Positions 11,130 to 20,995 of a stretch of DNA of 64,000 nt are shown here, in pieces (within the stretch, counting starts at the first letter, position 1; each line of letters starts with the position of its first letter). The DNA is from Protonemura montana (Eukaryota > Arthropoda > Insecta > Plecoptera > Nemouridae), in the NCBI GenBank assembly GCA_947568835.1, contig OX387609.1, positions 12,765,708 through 12,829,707 on the forward strand, given 5' to 3'. A program made the position numbers and the translations under genes. Under the pieces are notes generated by a model. The model was not told the DNA's origin and ran no database searches. It saw nothing but the letters and a program-made list of their open reading frames with translations.

Positions 11130-12067
11130 TACAAGAGTCGTTTAATAAATATCTGCACAGGGGTCATAGCTTGCTCCACCTAAAATGCGGAGAGCTTTTT
11201 TTCTCCATAAAATATAGTCTGGGTGCATGAACTGAGTTGCCCCACATGATAATTCCATAGCTAATTCTAGAATGAATGTGTCCATTATATACGAGTTAAG
11301 CTGCATCAGCGCTGCAAATGTCCAAAATCCTTTTTAAAAGGTAGCACCCTGAAGCCACTTTCAGGCACACGTGCTTTATGTGGCTTTCCCAATTCGATTT
11401 ATTGTCTAATTCAAGACCTAGAAATTTTACTTTGTTCGTTTCTTTAATAATTGCTCCCTCCAGTCGTATTAAGGGGGTAGTGTTTACTAGTTGGTTCTTT
11501 GACCTAAATTGAATAAGGTTAGTTTTAAGTCTATTTATAAAAAGGGTATTTTTTGGCACCAGGTGCTCACATTATTTGCTTCCTTATTGCCTGCGATTGC
11601 AACCTCTTCATTATCAACACCTTTTATTAACTGAGTGGTATAGTCCGCGTATAGAGTGCTATCCTGTGCTATCTGAGAAGTCGTTGGTGAATAAAATAAA
11701 TAACAGTGGCGAGATGGTCCCTCCCTGGGGCACTCCAACACTTATCAGTCTCTCCTGAAAGTAGCTATCGTATCTTTGCCCTTTAATTTTAACTATTTGT
11801 TTCCTATTTGTTAAGAACGACTCTATCCATTTATTGGCAACCCCTCCAAGACCTAATCTATTTAGCTTCTCTAATAGCAAGCTGTGATTAACGGTCTCAA
11901 AAGCTTTTGCAAAATCACAAAGAATGCCCTAGGTTTTTCCCCCGTCGTCAATCGTGTTTAAAACATTACTCACAAAGCTACATATTACAGTAGTGGTTGA
12001 TCGTCCTTCAATAAAACACGAACTTGAATTTGGCATGAGGCGTGCACAAAGAGTAGTTAAGCACTAG
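11130..12067 (-). pseudogene. Jockey-group reverse transcriptase fragment
   Basis: The minus strand reads CFIEGRST, a KLNRLGLGGVANKWIESF segment, ISVGVPQGGTISPLLFILF, a mutated active site (YADYTTQL in place of YADD), and the thumb segment LGLELDNKSNWESH. The frame is broken several times. The Asp-to-Tyr change in the catalytic box means it cannot polymerise. The 3' end is near 11,130. Its 5' side is cut by Harbinger sequence near 12,068. Confidence 0.8.
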
Positions 12068-13773
12068 TAAAAAGTACCTCTCAAAGTAATCGTCAATGAT
12101 TGCTCGCTGGATAACACGATTTTGATTAGCAGCAATCGCACCAACCACAGCAGCAGCAGTCGGCATTTCACCCTCGTCGATAAGTTGTTGAATGTTGGGA
12201 ATCTCGTTTGGTGGTTCTGGTTCCCGATTCTGACAAAAAAGGAATTAGATATGAACACACTGAACTAGTTCTACTTTTATTGTTGGTACTGTGAGCGTTA
12301 TTTCTCACCTGTATTGCAATGTTGTGTAGCACAGCACAAGCATTTATTATAAGCAGGACCTTTTCAATCTTCACCTTCATGCCGAGAGCTAGTATCGGGA
12401 ATCGCCGCTTCCAAACTCCATACGATCTCTCTACGGGATTGCGAGTTCGGATCTGTGACTCGTTATACCGATGTTCTGCAGGTGTTTGAGGTCTGTCCAA
12501 TGGTGTTAATAAAAAAGGCCGAACTGCATAGCCTCCATCACCCAGAAGCAGGGCACTTCCATAACGCCCTGTCTCGAACTCTGCTCTTCGGTGGCAGTTG
12601 CCAAAAATCGTTGCGTCGTGAACAGATCCGGGCCAGCGCGAAACTATGTCTGTTATCTGAAGATCAGGCCTTACTATAGTTTGGACATTAATAGAAAAGT
12701 ATCCTTTTCTGTTCCGGAATGTTTCCGCCTGATCGCCCCCTATATGAAAAACAAGACACGTTAATTTTGCTTTTATAATCCAAAAAATATATATTATAGG
12801 CACATAACCTAACATAGTAGTTTCACACCTGGTGATTGAATCTTGATATGTGTACAGTCTAAGGCTCCCAGTACGCGCGGAAATCTTGCAATGGCATAAA
12901 ACTCGCGCTGCACTGAAGCAATTTCTTCTTCAGTCTCAGGGAACTTAATGAATTGGCCGTGTAGAGAGGCGATCGCAGCCGACACTCGAGTGGTGACTCG
13001 ACAAGCAGTAGAGGCGCTAACACCGCTAAACTCTCCAACGACCAGTAAAAAACTGCCAATTGCAAAGTAACGCAATGTGAGAAGTAACTGATTAATGGGG
13101 CTGAGCGATTTGTTTCTGTAAGTAAGTAAGTAATACACACAGTCATAAATGTCGCAGTTCATTTGACAACATAGGTAATTTGACAGATTTCATGGAATCC
13201 ATGATTCTAATTACACACATGTATCTCTTACCTATCACTCACAAACTCTAGACGCTCAACAATAAGGTCGAGTATCATGGACACAGTTGGTTTTGATATT
13301 CGAAAATGCTTCACAAAATCGACATCATCGAATTTTTCGAAATAATTTGCCCTCTCGTTGAAAACCCTCGGACGGCGGACTGGCAGCTCCAGAAACTCGA
13401 TAATTTCTTCGTCGTCGTCACTGGGTAGTGAAATATCGGACACGTCATAGTCTGACATAATATTATATCGATGTTTTCTTGTATTCTTTTGGCGAACTAA
13501 ACGCGAAACTTGCTAAAATGTTGAAAGGCTTTCATCAAAGTGTTGAACTGTCAAGATCGGCAGCCATACTGTTTTTCCCCATCACCATGGTAGCATTGAT
13601 GATAATCGTCGATTAATGCTTTGATCCACCAAAATTCGAGGTTTAATTTAATGGTCGTTTAAGGTCAAATTAATCGTCGATTATCTTTGGTGAAATGGAA
13701 AATAAAAGTTAATGAACGATTAGGCGACTAAATCTCCGATTAATATTTAATCCTTGTTGGTGAAATCGGCCTG
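12068..13773 (-). mobile_element. PIF/Harbinger DNA transposon, 3' end truncated
   Basis: A four-exon transposase occupies 12,070-13,458. The upstream (right) end at about 13,773 reads GGCCGATTTCACCAAC on the minus strand, a plausible Harbinger terminal sequence, and sits inside Jockey-group sequence. I found no matching inverted copy at the left end, where the transposase frame runs straight into Jockey sequence, so the other terminus was probably lost by deletion. Confidence 0.7.
12070..13458 (-). CDS. HARBI1-like (PIF/Harbinger) transposase
   Basis: Four exons join in phase with GT-AG boundaries: 13,458-13,232, 13,115-12,829, 12,739-12,309 and 12,229 to about 12,070. The first is acidic (MSDYDVSD, SDDDEEIIEF). 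The second has the helix-turn-helix-like part and ends in GALDCTHIKI with the first catalytic Asp. The third has WPGSVHDATIF (second Asp context), LLGDGGY, and NPVERSYGVWKRRFPIL with the catalytic Glu. No stop or frameshift interrupts the DDE domain. The last exon runs into neighbouring retrotransposon sequence before stopping, so the native C-terminus is lost. The protein would cut and paste its own element; the Myb-like partner gene of this superfamily is not visible. Possibly functional, but unlikely in this truncated element. Confidence 0.8.
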
Positions 13774-14044
13774 AGTCATTAATAAGTTTAAATTTATTTG
13801 TGCAGTTAACTATTCTCTTGACCATAGCTAGCTCAATTTTTTTTGAAAAAACATTTAATAGTGATTTTGAGCGGTAATTGCCTACTTCCTCCTTGTCTCC
13901 TTTTTTGAAACATGGTTCAAATGAGAGATTAATTAGGTCAACAAGTGGTTCAACTATGTATGTGATTACTGTCTTCAAGATTCTCGGTGGTATTCCATCA
14001 TAGCCTGCCGAGATCTTTTTTAGCGCCTTTTCTGCGTGCTCATA
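13774..14044 (-). pseudogene. Jockey-group reverse transcriptase fragment
   Basis: The frame reads the start of a reverse transcriptase (SAGYDGIPP-like linker, FEPCFKKGDKEEVGNYR, FKLINDS) and is cut on the left by the Harbinger terminus. Nearly the same sequence recurs at 20,996-21,230, so both belong to one family. Its upstream part continues beyond the I-like copy at 20,503-20,545, showing that this copy was split by later insertions. Confidence 0.75.
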
Positions 14045-14298
14045 AAGTGTAAAGTAAAGTAAAGTGTTCTTTAATGTCCATTATCAATATTACATGATTT
14101 GCAGACTTTTAGGTACCTAGATTTCTAGGTACCAATCTAATTCTAAGTTAAAGTTTAAATAAAAATAATATAGTAATGATACTGATAATAACAGTAAGTG
14201 AATAATAAATATGAATATAGTAATGATTATAGTGATGGTAGTAGAATTTATAACATAGTATAAATGTAATAGTAAGGAAAACATAGTAAAATTTAGGA
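14045..14298 (-). mobile_element. Non-LTR retrotransposon 3' end with TTTAC-repeat tail
   Basis: On the minus strand the sequence ends in a CATTAAAGAACAC-like stretch followed by TTTAC repeats at 14,045-14,065, which looks like the 3' tail of a non-LTR element. The rest is AT-rich without coding capacity. It was inserted in the Jockey copy and was itself later hit by I-like copy 1, whose target duplication lies at 14,288-14,298. Confidence 0.45.
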
Positions 14299-14400
14299 CC
14301 CCCTCGAGGACTATCACCTTACCGTGGTGAGGGGGTTTGTGTGATCCAATGACCCGGGAGGCTCTGCCGGTGGGGAGGTTTCGCTCCCCATAAGGTCTCC
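14299..14400 (+). promoter_or_regulatory. Possible HDV-like self-cleaving ribozyme at the 5' end of the I-like element
   Basis: Strands occur in the HDV-like order: P1 CCCCCT (14,299-14,304) with AGGGGG (14,330-14,335); P2 GGACT (14,308-14,312) with GGTCT (14,394-14,398, two wobbles); P3 CACC (14,315-14,318) with GGTG (14,326-14,329), directly abutting P1; P4 GGGGAG (14,372-14,377) with CTCCCC (14,384-14,389); then a joining ATAAG after a C. The junction before P4 is longer than usual. The same block opens copies 2, 3 and 4 (31,703, 49,151, 61,667); copy 4 keeps the pairings despite base changes in the P3 loop. Such ribozymes are known at the 5' ends of several non-LTR families. Inferred by hand folding only. 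Confidence 0.45.
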
Positions 14401-15195
14401 TATACCGGACAGGCTCCCGGCGAGGATCCAGACAAAGAATGGTCCGGCCGCGCCGCTGTCGCGGGACACGGACTTTGGTCTTAGGAGGATCTGTGCGCTC
14501 TTTTTCTCTCCTCTCTTCATTTCACTATCTTCTCTTCGCCTCGCTTCTTGTTTCATTCCTTGCCACCTCCTGAAGCCCCCGTCTGCCTTCTGCGACAGCG
14601 GTGTGGCGCCCTCCCTTATGACGACCTGGCAACGAAACTGGAACAGATTTGGTTGAATGTCGAGTCGATGCAAGCTCCAGTACCCTGGTGACTTGGATCT
14701 GTGCAGGGAGTCCTCGAGTCTGCTTCCTTACCTCTTTACCTTCACTATCCTATATTCTTCTGTCTTCTCTTTCGGCCGACCCCCTGTACAGATCAGAACA
14801 CTTGCCTGCGTGTTTGCCGTGCGCGGTCACCTGTACGGGTGGAAAAGTTTTTCTTGGGGGTTGAGGAGCTACCTCTCTAGTTCATAATGTGGAACAAATA
14901 GAGGGTAGCAACAACACACTTCTTTAGTTACCGCTTCACCTTAAACAGGAGGCTGGGGGCTAATCCACCCCCAGTCAATCGGCTTGCCTGAAACATTAAC
15001 CTTTCACGCGTGGATGAGGATGGGGGCACCGGTGGCGTGATGGCCGTACCTGAGTCCCATCATTTACGGTCACTCGCGGCTACTGGTGTCCACTGACTAT
15101 ATCGTCCGGACAACCCCGGCGTTGAAGTTCAACGTCCCCCTGGTTGGGCTCCGTGGTGGGCAGGGCTCCAGACGACGAAATTTTCTCCAAACTGT

Positions 15196-16584
15196 ATGGA
15201 AAACCCCAAAGAAAACCCTTCCCCCCCCCCTAACTATTTACCAGGCCTCTTAGATAAGGCCATCAACGTTCATAACGTTAAATCGAACAATGCTAACTTT
15301 ATTAATGCCTTTGACTCGTTTTTCATTATCACCCGACAAGACTCCAACAAAGACCTCACCTTCTCTGGCGTGAGCCCATTCAAGATTGAGAGGTTCCTGT
15401 CTGCAGACGTGGGAGAGCTTCGCTCTACCAAACGCCTCCGTGACGGAACCCTTCTTGTGGAAACAAACAAAAAAGAAATTTCAGATAGACTCACTAAACT
15501 AACTCTTCTGGGAACATTCAAGGTCTCCACCCTTGCCCACAAAACTCTGAACTCCTGCAAAGGAGTCGTGTTCAGCCACGACCTGCTTCAGATGGGCGAG
15601 GAGGAGGCCTTGTCTGAGTTAAAAAACCAAAGAGTCGTTGAAATAAAGTCGATCATTACCCGGAAGAGCAATATTCCCGAACCATCACCTCTTCACATAC
15701 TCACTTTTAACACTACCGTTTTGCCCCGGTTCATCTTTGTCGGATTTATCCGTGTTGAAGTAAAGCCCAGCATCCCGAATCCTCTTCGATGCCTTAACTG
15801 CCAACGCTTTGGCCACGGCCAGCAGTCTTGTCGGCGGAGCCGGATGTGCGACAGGTGTGGCGGGTCTGACGCCCATCCAGACGCCCCGTGCGACCAGGAC
15901 GCTCATTGTGCGAACTGCGAAGCTCCGCACCCATCCTGGTCCCGGGAGTGTCCCGTCTGGAAAAAAGAAAAAAAAATTTGCGAAATTAAAACCCTAGAAA
16001 ATATCTCCTACCCTGAGGCAAGGAGAAAGTACAGTCTCCTCTGTCCAAGTCTGCCCAAAATAAGATCCTTTGCCCAAGTCGCCGCTCCACCTCCTGTCCC
16101 CGGTCCTGAGGAGGGTCATCCCTCGCGTTCATCAGAACTCAAGACTCTGATGGACATGATGACCCTTCTTCTCTCTGGGCAGGAGGAGAACAAGCGGAGG
16201 CTTGAGGAACAGACCAAAAAAATAGATGAACAGACGGAGCAGATTAAAATACTAAGGAGGGAGAATGAAGAATTGAAGGAAAAGAACAGAAAAATGGAAG
16301 AAGAAATGGCAACCTACCAAAAAACACCCACGGCGGCTCCGGGCCCTTCCCGGACACCTGGGTCTACCCAGGCAAAACAATCTGAGAGGAGAGAGGTGAG
16401 CGAGCGGAAAAGTCGGGAGGCAGGAGGTCGCTCGGTCAGTATGGAGTCCATTGATTCCCGAAATGACGAGATGGACTGCAGCCTCAGTGATGCCTCAGTG
16501 GTGTCCAGGAAGGGATCAAAAAAACAAAAGATCACCTATACTGGGAATTCTGGCTCCGCTAGTGACTTTTTAAAAAAGAAATAA
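15196..16584 (+). CDS. ORF1 (Gag-like RNA-binding protein) of I-like copy 1
   Basis: A 462-residue intact frame. Residues about 196-255 hold three tandem zinc knuckles (CLNCQRFGHGQQSC, CDRCGGSDAHPDAPC, CANCEAPHPSWSREC), the usual arrangement in ORF1 of Jockey/I-group elements, which binds and packages the element RNA. A Pro-rich segment follows, then a long Glu/Lys/Gln coiled coil (about 315-380) and a basic Ser-rich tail. The N-terminal third is likely the preceding RRM-like Gag domain. It differs from copy 2 at residue 29 (Lys instead of Gln) and in the second knuckle (Gly instead of Arg). The next ORF starts 85 bases downstream in another frame. Confidence 0.92.
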   Translation: MENPKENPSPPPNYLPGLLDKAINVHNVKSNNANFINAFDSFFIITRQDSNKDLTFSGVSPFKIERFLSADVGELRSTKRLRDGTLLVETNKKEISDRLTKLTLLGTFKVSTLAHKTLNSCKGVVFSHDLLQMGEEEALSELKNQRVVEIKSIITRKSNIPEPSPLHILTFNTTVLPRFIFVGFIRVEVKPSIPNPLRCLNCQRFGHGQQSCRRSRMCDRCGGSDAHPDAPCDQDAHCANCEAPHPSWSRECPVWKKEKKICEIKTLENISYPEARRKYSLLCPSLPKIRSFAQVAAPPPVPGPEEGHPSRSSELKTLMDMMTLLLSGQEENKRRLEEQTKKIDEQTEQIKILRRENEELKEKNRKMEEEMATYQKTPTAAPGPSRTPGSTQAKQSERREVSERKSREAGGRSVSMESIDSRNDEMDCSLSDASVVSRKGSKKQKITYTGNSGSASDFLKKK

Positions 16585-16669
16585 GATTTATCTGTGATAC
16601 TTTCTAGTCAATACTTAGCGACACCTGTGATATTTAACCATAGTTTTTTTCCTCTGTGATATTAGCATT

Positions 16670-19600
16670 ATGACTTTTATTTCATGGAATTCTAATGGTT
16701 TTAAAATTCGAAAGGACGAAGTTCGCTTATTAGCCTCAAATTTTAATCCCTTGTGTATCTTCATGCAAGAGACACATTTTACACCAAATGACTCGCCTGT
16801 TTTAAAAAACTATACATTTCATCGTTTAGACGACCTGACTGGGAATAGGGCGCATGGTGGAGTGGCTACGTTGGTCTCGGATACATTGGTGTCAAGTCCA
16901 CTGCCACTCTTAACACCCCTCCAGGCAGTGGCAATCCGAGTCCACGTACCACGACCAATTACCTTTTGTAATATCTATTTACCAGAATGGGCACCAGCAA
17001 CGCCCCCCAACCTACAAGACCTTATATCCCAACTGCCCCACCCCTTTGTACTGGTGGGCGACTTCAACGCTCACAGCCCCCTGTGGGGCGATTCAACAGT
17101 TGACGGTAGGGGCCGTATGTTGGAAACTTTTATCGATGACAACGTTTTAGTTATTTTAAATAATGGACAACACACCAGATTCAACTCTTTTAACGGGAGC
17201 TTCTCTGCAATTGACCTGTGTCTGTGTTCGCCCTCAGTGGCCCCTCTGTTTGAATTTTCGATTCACGATGATCTCTGCAACAGTGACCACTTTCCCATCA
17301 TTTTAACTATCATGACCGACTTTCAACCCCCTACCTGCCCCGCTCAATGGAGCTTGAAACGGGCGGACTGGAAGCGGTTCGCTGGGCTTGCAAACCTCAA
17401 TGCTTCACTCATGGAAACTGATGTGCTTAGTAAAATCAGAAAGATCACGGAGATTATTGTTAATGCAGCGGAGGAAACCATTCCACAAACATCCACTAAA
17501 CCACGTCGCATTCCCGTTCCTTGGTGGAATGCAAACTGTGACGAGGCACTGAAGGCAAGGAAAAAGGCCCTACGTGTGTTTTCCAAAAGACCTACAGCCG
17601 AAAACCTGGAACGTTTTCGGCAGCTTCGTGCCAAGGCACGGCAGGTGATCAGGAACTCACAACGTCAATCCTGGCAAAATTATGTGTCGTCACTCACCTG
17701 TGTCACCCCCATCACGAAAGTATGGCACCGGGTTAATAAAATCGCTGGAAAGGGAAAGTCCACGACGATTGCGGGAATTGAAAGAAACGGACACCTGTTT
17801 ACAGCCCCCATAGAGATAGCAAACTGTATTGGGCAACATTTCGCAGATGTCTCTGACTCTCACCACTACTCGGCATCATTCCAGTCCATTAAGCTCTCGG
17901 CGGAGCGCAGGCAACTGTCGTTTGCCTCTGCTAACAACTTGGAGAGTTACAACATGCCGTTTAGTGAGTGGGAGCTTGACAATGCCATTCGGACATCCAA
18001 GAACACATCTCCGGGGGCTGACAGGGTCCACAACTCGTTTCTTAAAAATCTTACACCTGATTCTCGTTCTATTCTCCTTTCTACCTTTAATGAACTCTGG
18101 ACCTCTCAATCCTTTCCGGCTGAGTGGCGGCATGCAATCAAAGTGCCCATTCACAAAGCTGGCAAGGAAAGAAAACACGCCTCAAGCTACCGTCCTATAT
18201 CTCTTACTAGCTGTTTGTGCAAAATAATGGAGCGGATGGTCAATAACCGTCTCATTTGGTGGCTGGAACATAAGAAGCTTCTCTCTAACCTTCAGTGCGG
18301 GTTTAGGAAGAACCGAAGCACACTTGACCATCTTGTTAGAATGGAGGCCGTGATCCAGAATGCATTCCTCATGAAACAACATGCAATCGGAGTCTTTTTC
18401 GATTTAGAAAAGGCGTACGATACTACCTGGAGATACAACATCTTAAAGAATTTACACCATTGGGGTTTTAAAGGACGACTTCCTACTTTTATTCTCAATT
18501 TTATGGCTGACAGAACATTTAACGTCCGCAATGGCAACGTTTTATCCAACAATTTTATCCAGGAAAACGGTGTTCCACAAGGCTCCGTCCTTAGCGTAAC
18601 CCTCTTCGCAATCGCTATTAATAGTATAACAGACTGTGTCCGGTCCCCTGTTAATGCCTCCCTGTTCGTTGACGATCTGGCTATTATCTGTTCATCCAAA
18701 ATCCTTAGCTCTGCCTCTCGGCAGATTCAACTGACTGTAAACCGACTTGTAAAGTGGGCTGACACCATGGGGTTCACGTTTTCAACTCTAAAAACCAAGT
18801 GTATGCACTTCTCCCGTCTTAGAGGGGTTTTTCCCGACCCAGAGATTGCCCTCTACGGTGATCCTCTACCAGTTGTTGAAAGTTTTAAATTTCTTGGACT
18901 GGTCCTGGACCGAAAACTTAATTGGAAGGAACATTTTAAGCAACTTCGTGTCAAAGGTTTTAAATGTCTTAATCTCTTACGCTATCTGACCAACACCCAA
19001 TGGGGAGCAGACCGAAAGGTCATGTTGCGGGTCTATCGTGCTTTGATTAGATCCAAACTGGACTACGGATGCGTTGTATATGACTCTGCAAGGGAGAGCT
19101 ACAAGAGGACCATAAATACCATCCACAACTCAGGCATCCGGCTGGCGACCGGTGCCCTCCGAACCAGCCGGATTGAAAGCATTTACTGCGAGTCTGGTGA
19201 ACCACCCTTGGATCTCCGCAGGCAATACCTCCTCACGGCATATGCCTCCAAGATGGTGTGCATGAGAAGGCATCCTACATATCAGCCTCTTTTAAATCCG
19301 CGATTTCAGGCTATTTACGACGCTCACCCCAATGCCACAATGCCTGCAGGCATCCGTCTAAATCATGTGCTGGTGGACGCCTCCTTCCACTTACCTAGGA
19401 CGATGTATCCACATGGCTTCAGTGCCACTCCTCCGTGGATCACTGGGAGACCTACTTGCCTCACCGGTCTGGCGTCGGATGGCAAAAACACGACAAGTCC
19501 ACTTGTATACAGAAAAAGATTTGCTGAGCTCTGCAGAGAATACGAGGATTTTACCAAGATTTTTACTGACGGATCCAAAGACAACAACACAGTTGGCAGT

Positions 19601-20371
19601 GCTTTTATCTTAGATAAAGACGTTTCATACGGTTTTAAACTAAATGACAAATGTAGTATTTTAACCGCAGAACTTTATGCACTTTTACAATCTCTTAAAT
19701 ACGTCGAGTCAAATCAACGCGAGAAGCGTTTTTTAATCTGCTCCGACTCTCTTAGCTCCTTGCAAGCAATAGACACCCTGTATTCCCCACACACTCTCGT
19801 CCAGGGCATTCACTCACTCCTGGCGTCCCTATCTTCAAAGGGCATCAGGGTGGTGTTCTGTTGGGTCCCTGGACACGTGGGGATACAGGGAAATGAGCTC
19901 GCTGATAGGGCGGCCAAGGCTGCGACTGAGAAAAATGCTGTAGACAACGACAGGCTCTGTTTTAACGATTTAAAAAACAGCTTTAAATCATATTTTAAAA
20001 AGAAATTCCAAGAAATCTGGGATCTGGAAACAAACAACAAGTTAAAAGATATCAAACCTACCATTGCTCCATGGGACTCGTCTATCAGGTCCACGAGACG
20101 GGAGGAGGTCGTCCTCACACGCCTGAGGATCGGGCACACACTCCTAACCCACTCGTTTTTATTCTCACCTGACAAGATCCTACCTCGATGTGAGGCCTGC
20201 AATGATGTTTTAACCGTCCGACACATTTTAATCGAATGCACTAAATACGTAGGGATGCGCAGGCGGCTTAAGATCGAAAGCACCATCAGCCAAATCTTGG
20301 ACGACGATCCCAAAGAAATAGACAAACTATTTGAGTTTTTAAAAGCCGCAAACATTTTACACAACATCTAG
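16670..20371 (+). CDS. ORF2 (endonuclease-reverse transcriptase-RNase H) of I-like copy 1
   Basis: A 1,233-residue intact frame. An apurinic-type endonuclease fills residues 1-220 (ISWNSNG, MQETHF, LVGDFNAHSPLWG, SDHFPI). The reverse transcriptase spans about 440-760, with SYRPISLTSCLCKIMERM, CGFRKNRSTLDHL, FFDLEKAYDTTW, GVPQGSVLSVTLFAIAIN and the catalytic FVDDLAI. RNase H lies around 960-1,095 (FTDGSKDNNTVGSAF, ILTAELYAL, CSDSLSS, WVPGHVGIQGNELADRAA). A C-terminal Cys/His segment (RCEACN, VRHILIEC) follows. All catalytic residues I can check are present. It nicks the target and copies the RNA at the break. Copy 2 encodes essentially the same protein. Confidence 0.95.
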   Translation: MTFISWNSNGFKIRKDEVRLLASNFNPLCIFMQETHFTPNDSPVLKNYTFHRLDDLTGNRAHGGVATLVSDTLVSSPLPLLTPLQAVAIRVHVPRPITFCNIYLPEWAPATPPNLQDLISQLPHPFVLVGDFNAHSPLWGDSTVDGRGRMLETFIDDNVLVILNNGQHTRFNSFNGSFSAIDLCLCSPSVAPLFEFSIHDDLCNSDHFPIILTIMTDFQPPTCPAQWSLKRADWKRFAGLANLNASLMETDVLSKIRKITEIIVNAAEETIPQTSTKPRRIPVPWWNANCDEALKARKKALRVFSKRPTAENLERFRQLRAKARQVIRNSQRQSWQNYVSSLTCVTPITKVWHRVNKIAGKGKSTTIAGIERNGHLFTAPIEIANCIGQHFADVSDSHHYSASFQSIKLSAERRQLSFASANNLESYNMPFSEWELDNAIRTSKNTSPGADRVHNSFLKNLTPDSRSILLSTFNELWTSQSFPAEWRHAIKVPIHKAGKERKHASSYRPISLTSCLCKIMERMVNNRLIWWLEHKKLLSNLQCGFRKNRSTLDHLVRMEAVIQNAFLMKQHAIGVFFDLEKAYDTTWRYNILKNLHHWGFKGRLPTFILNFMADRTFNVRNGNVLSNNFIQENGVPQGSVLSVTLFAIAINSITDCVRSPVNASLFVDDLAIICSSKILSSASRQIQLTVNRLVKWADTMGFTFSTLKTKCMHFSRLRGVFPDPEIALYGDPLPVVESFKFLGLVLDRKLNWKEHFKQLRVKGFKCLNLLRYLTNTQWGADRKVMLRVYRALIRSKLDYGCVVYDSARESYKRTINTIHNSGIRLATGALRTSRIESIYCESGEPPLDLRRQYLLTAYASKMVCMRRHPTYQPLLNPRFQAIYDAHPNATMPAGIRLNHVLVDASFHLPRTMYPHGFSATPPWITGRPTCLTGLASDGKNTTSPLVYRKRFAELCREYEDFTKIFTDGSKDNNTVGSAFILDKDVSYGFKLNDKCSILTAELYALLQSLKYVESNQREKRFLICSDSLSSLQAIDTLYSPHTLVQGIHSLLASLSSKGIRVVFCWVPGHVGIQGNELADRAAKAATEKNAVDNDRLCFNDLKNSFKSYFKKKFQEIWDLETNNKLKDIKPTIAPWDSSIRSTRREEVVLTRLRIGHTLLTHSFLFSPDKILPRCEACNDVLTVRHILIECTKYVGMRRRLKIESTISQILDDDPKEIDKLFEFLKAANILHNI

Positions 20372-20502
20372 TCACTACTGTTACTTAACTTCATTTTTCT
20401 TTATTATTCATTTTTTAATCACAACTTATTATCAGGCGCAAAATGACCATGATGTTGACGCGCCTATAAACCCTACTATTCATTCTCATTCAAAATTTAG
20501 GA

Positions 20503-20548
20503 AGTTAAGGAAGATTTCTTTCCGTGTCACTGGAGCTAAGAAAATACT
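20503..20548 (-). other. Jockey-group remnant between insertions
   Basis: The sequence TTTCTTTCCGTGTCACTGG onward matches 21,226-21,260 of a neighbouring Jockey-group copy and continues the fragment that was left at 14,044. It shows that the material at 14,045-20,502 was inserted into one Jockey copy. Confidence 0.6.
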
Positions 20549-20970
20549 CGTAAGCTGCTGGTACTCAATTAACGTGTTCCAATCCAGACAAAACTCCAAC
20601 CGCCAACGTCGCTGACAGGCGTTGACAGTTGGACGACGACAATTTCTGATTCAAACCGCTTTGACTGTCCACCATAATGCTCGGGGATATGGATCGCTTT
20701 TACATCCCTTCGCTGTTCTTCGTCGTCCGTTGTCTCCCAAGGAAGACTGAACTTCCCGGCGGCAGCCTTGTATTCGGACTCATTTACTGGCTTCTTTGTG
20801 GTCTCTTTCTAAAAGCAGTGAGCCGCTGCAACAGCCAAGGTTCAGAGCAATTGTAAAAAAAGCCGTCGGGAGCTAGTGACCAGAACGAAGTGTAAACCAT
20901 GCCTCCCGATGGTGCCAGGAGTCAAACTGTGTAATTTGGAAGTTCAGCATCAAAGATCGGCACTCTTTAC
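20549..20970 (-). pseudogene. Duplicated serine protease exon (His-region) with intron flank
   Basis: Almost identical to 25,285-25,708, including intron sequence beyond the exon, so it arose by DNA duplication. The minus strand carries the splice acceptor, the AHC motif around the catalytic His, the DVKAIHIPEHYGG-like segment and ESEIVVVQL, where Glu stands in the usual catalytic Asp position. Small indels break the frame, including a stop near the His motif. Both edges abut Jockey-group sequence (20,548 and about 20,996). Other exons of the gene are not included. Confidence 0.8.
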
Positions 20971-20995
20971 TGGCTTAACTTCTCACTGAGTGTTG

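Larger units (their letters stand above)
14299..20491 (+). mobile_element. I-clade-like non-LTR retrotransposon, copy 1, full length
   Basis: The element is flanked by the 11-base duplication AAAATTTAGGA (14,288-14,298 and 20,492-20,502). It has a 0.9-kb 5' UTR, ORF1 (15,196-16,584), ORF2 (16,670-20,371) and a short 3' UTR ending in an ATTC-rich tail. RNase H after the reverse transcriptase points to the I group (I, Nimb, Ingi or LOA clades). Copy 2 (31,703-37,892) differs by only a handful of bases that I noticed. Intact frames and a perfect duplication indicate recent retrotransposition. Confidence 0.95.

Noticed and set aside
14314-14673. A 119-codon minus-strand frame in the 5' UTR, present in copies 1, 2 and 3
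   Set aside because: It is identical only because the copies are identical DNA. In copy 4 it changes partner sequence and has no recognisable domain.
19810-20367. A 185-codon minus-strand frame inside ORF2 of copy 1 (also in copy 2)
   Set aside because: Shadow of the RNase H coding region; it has no motif of its own.
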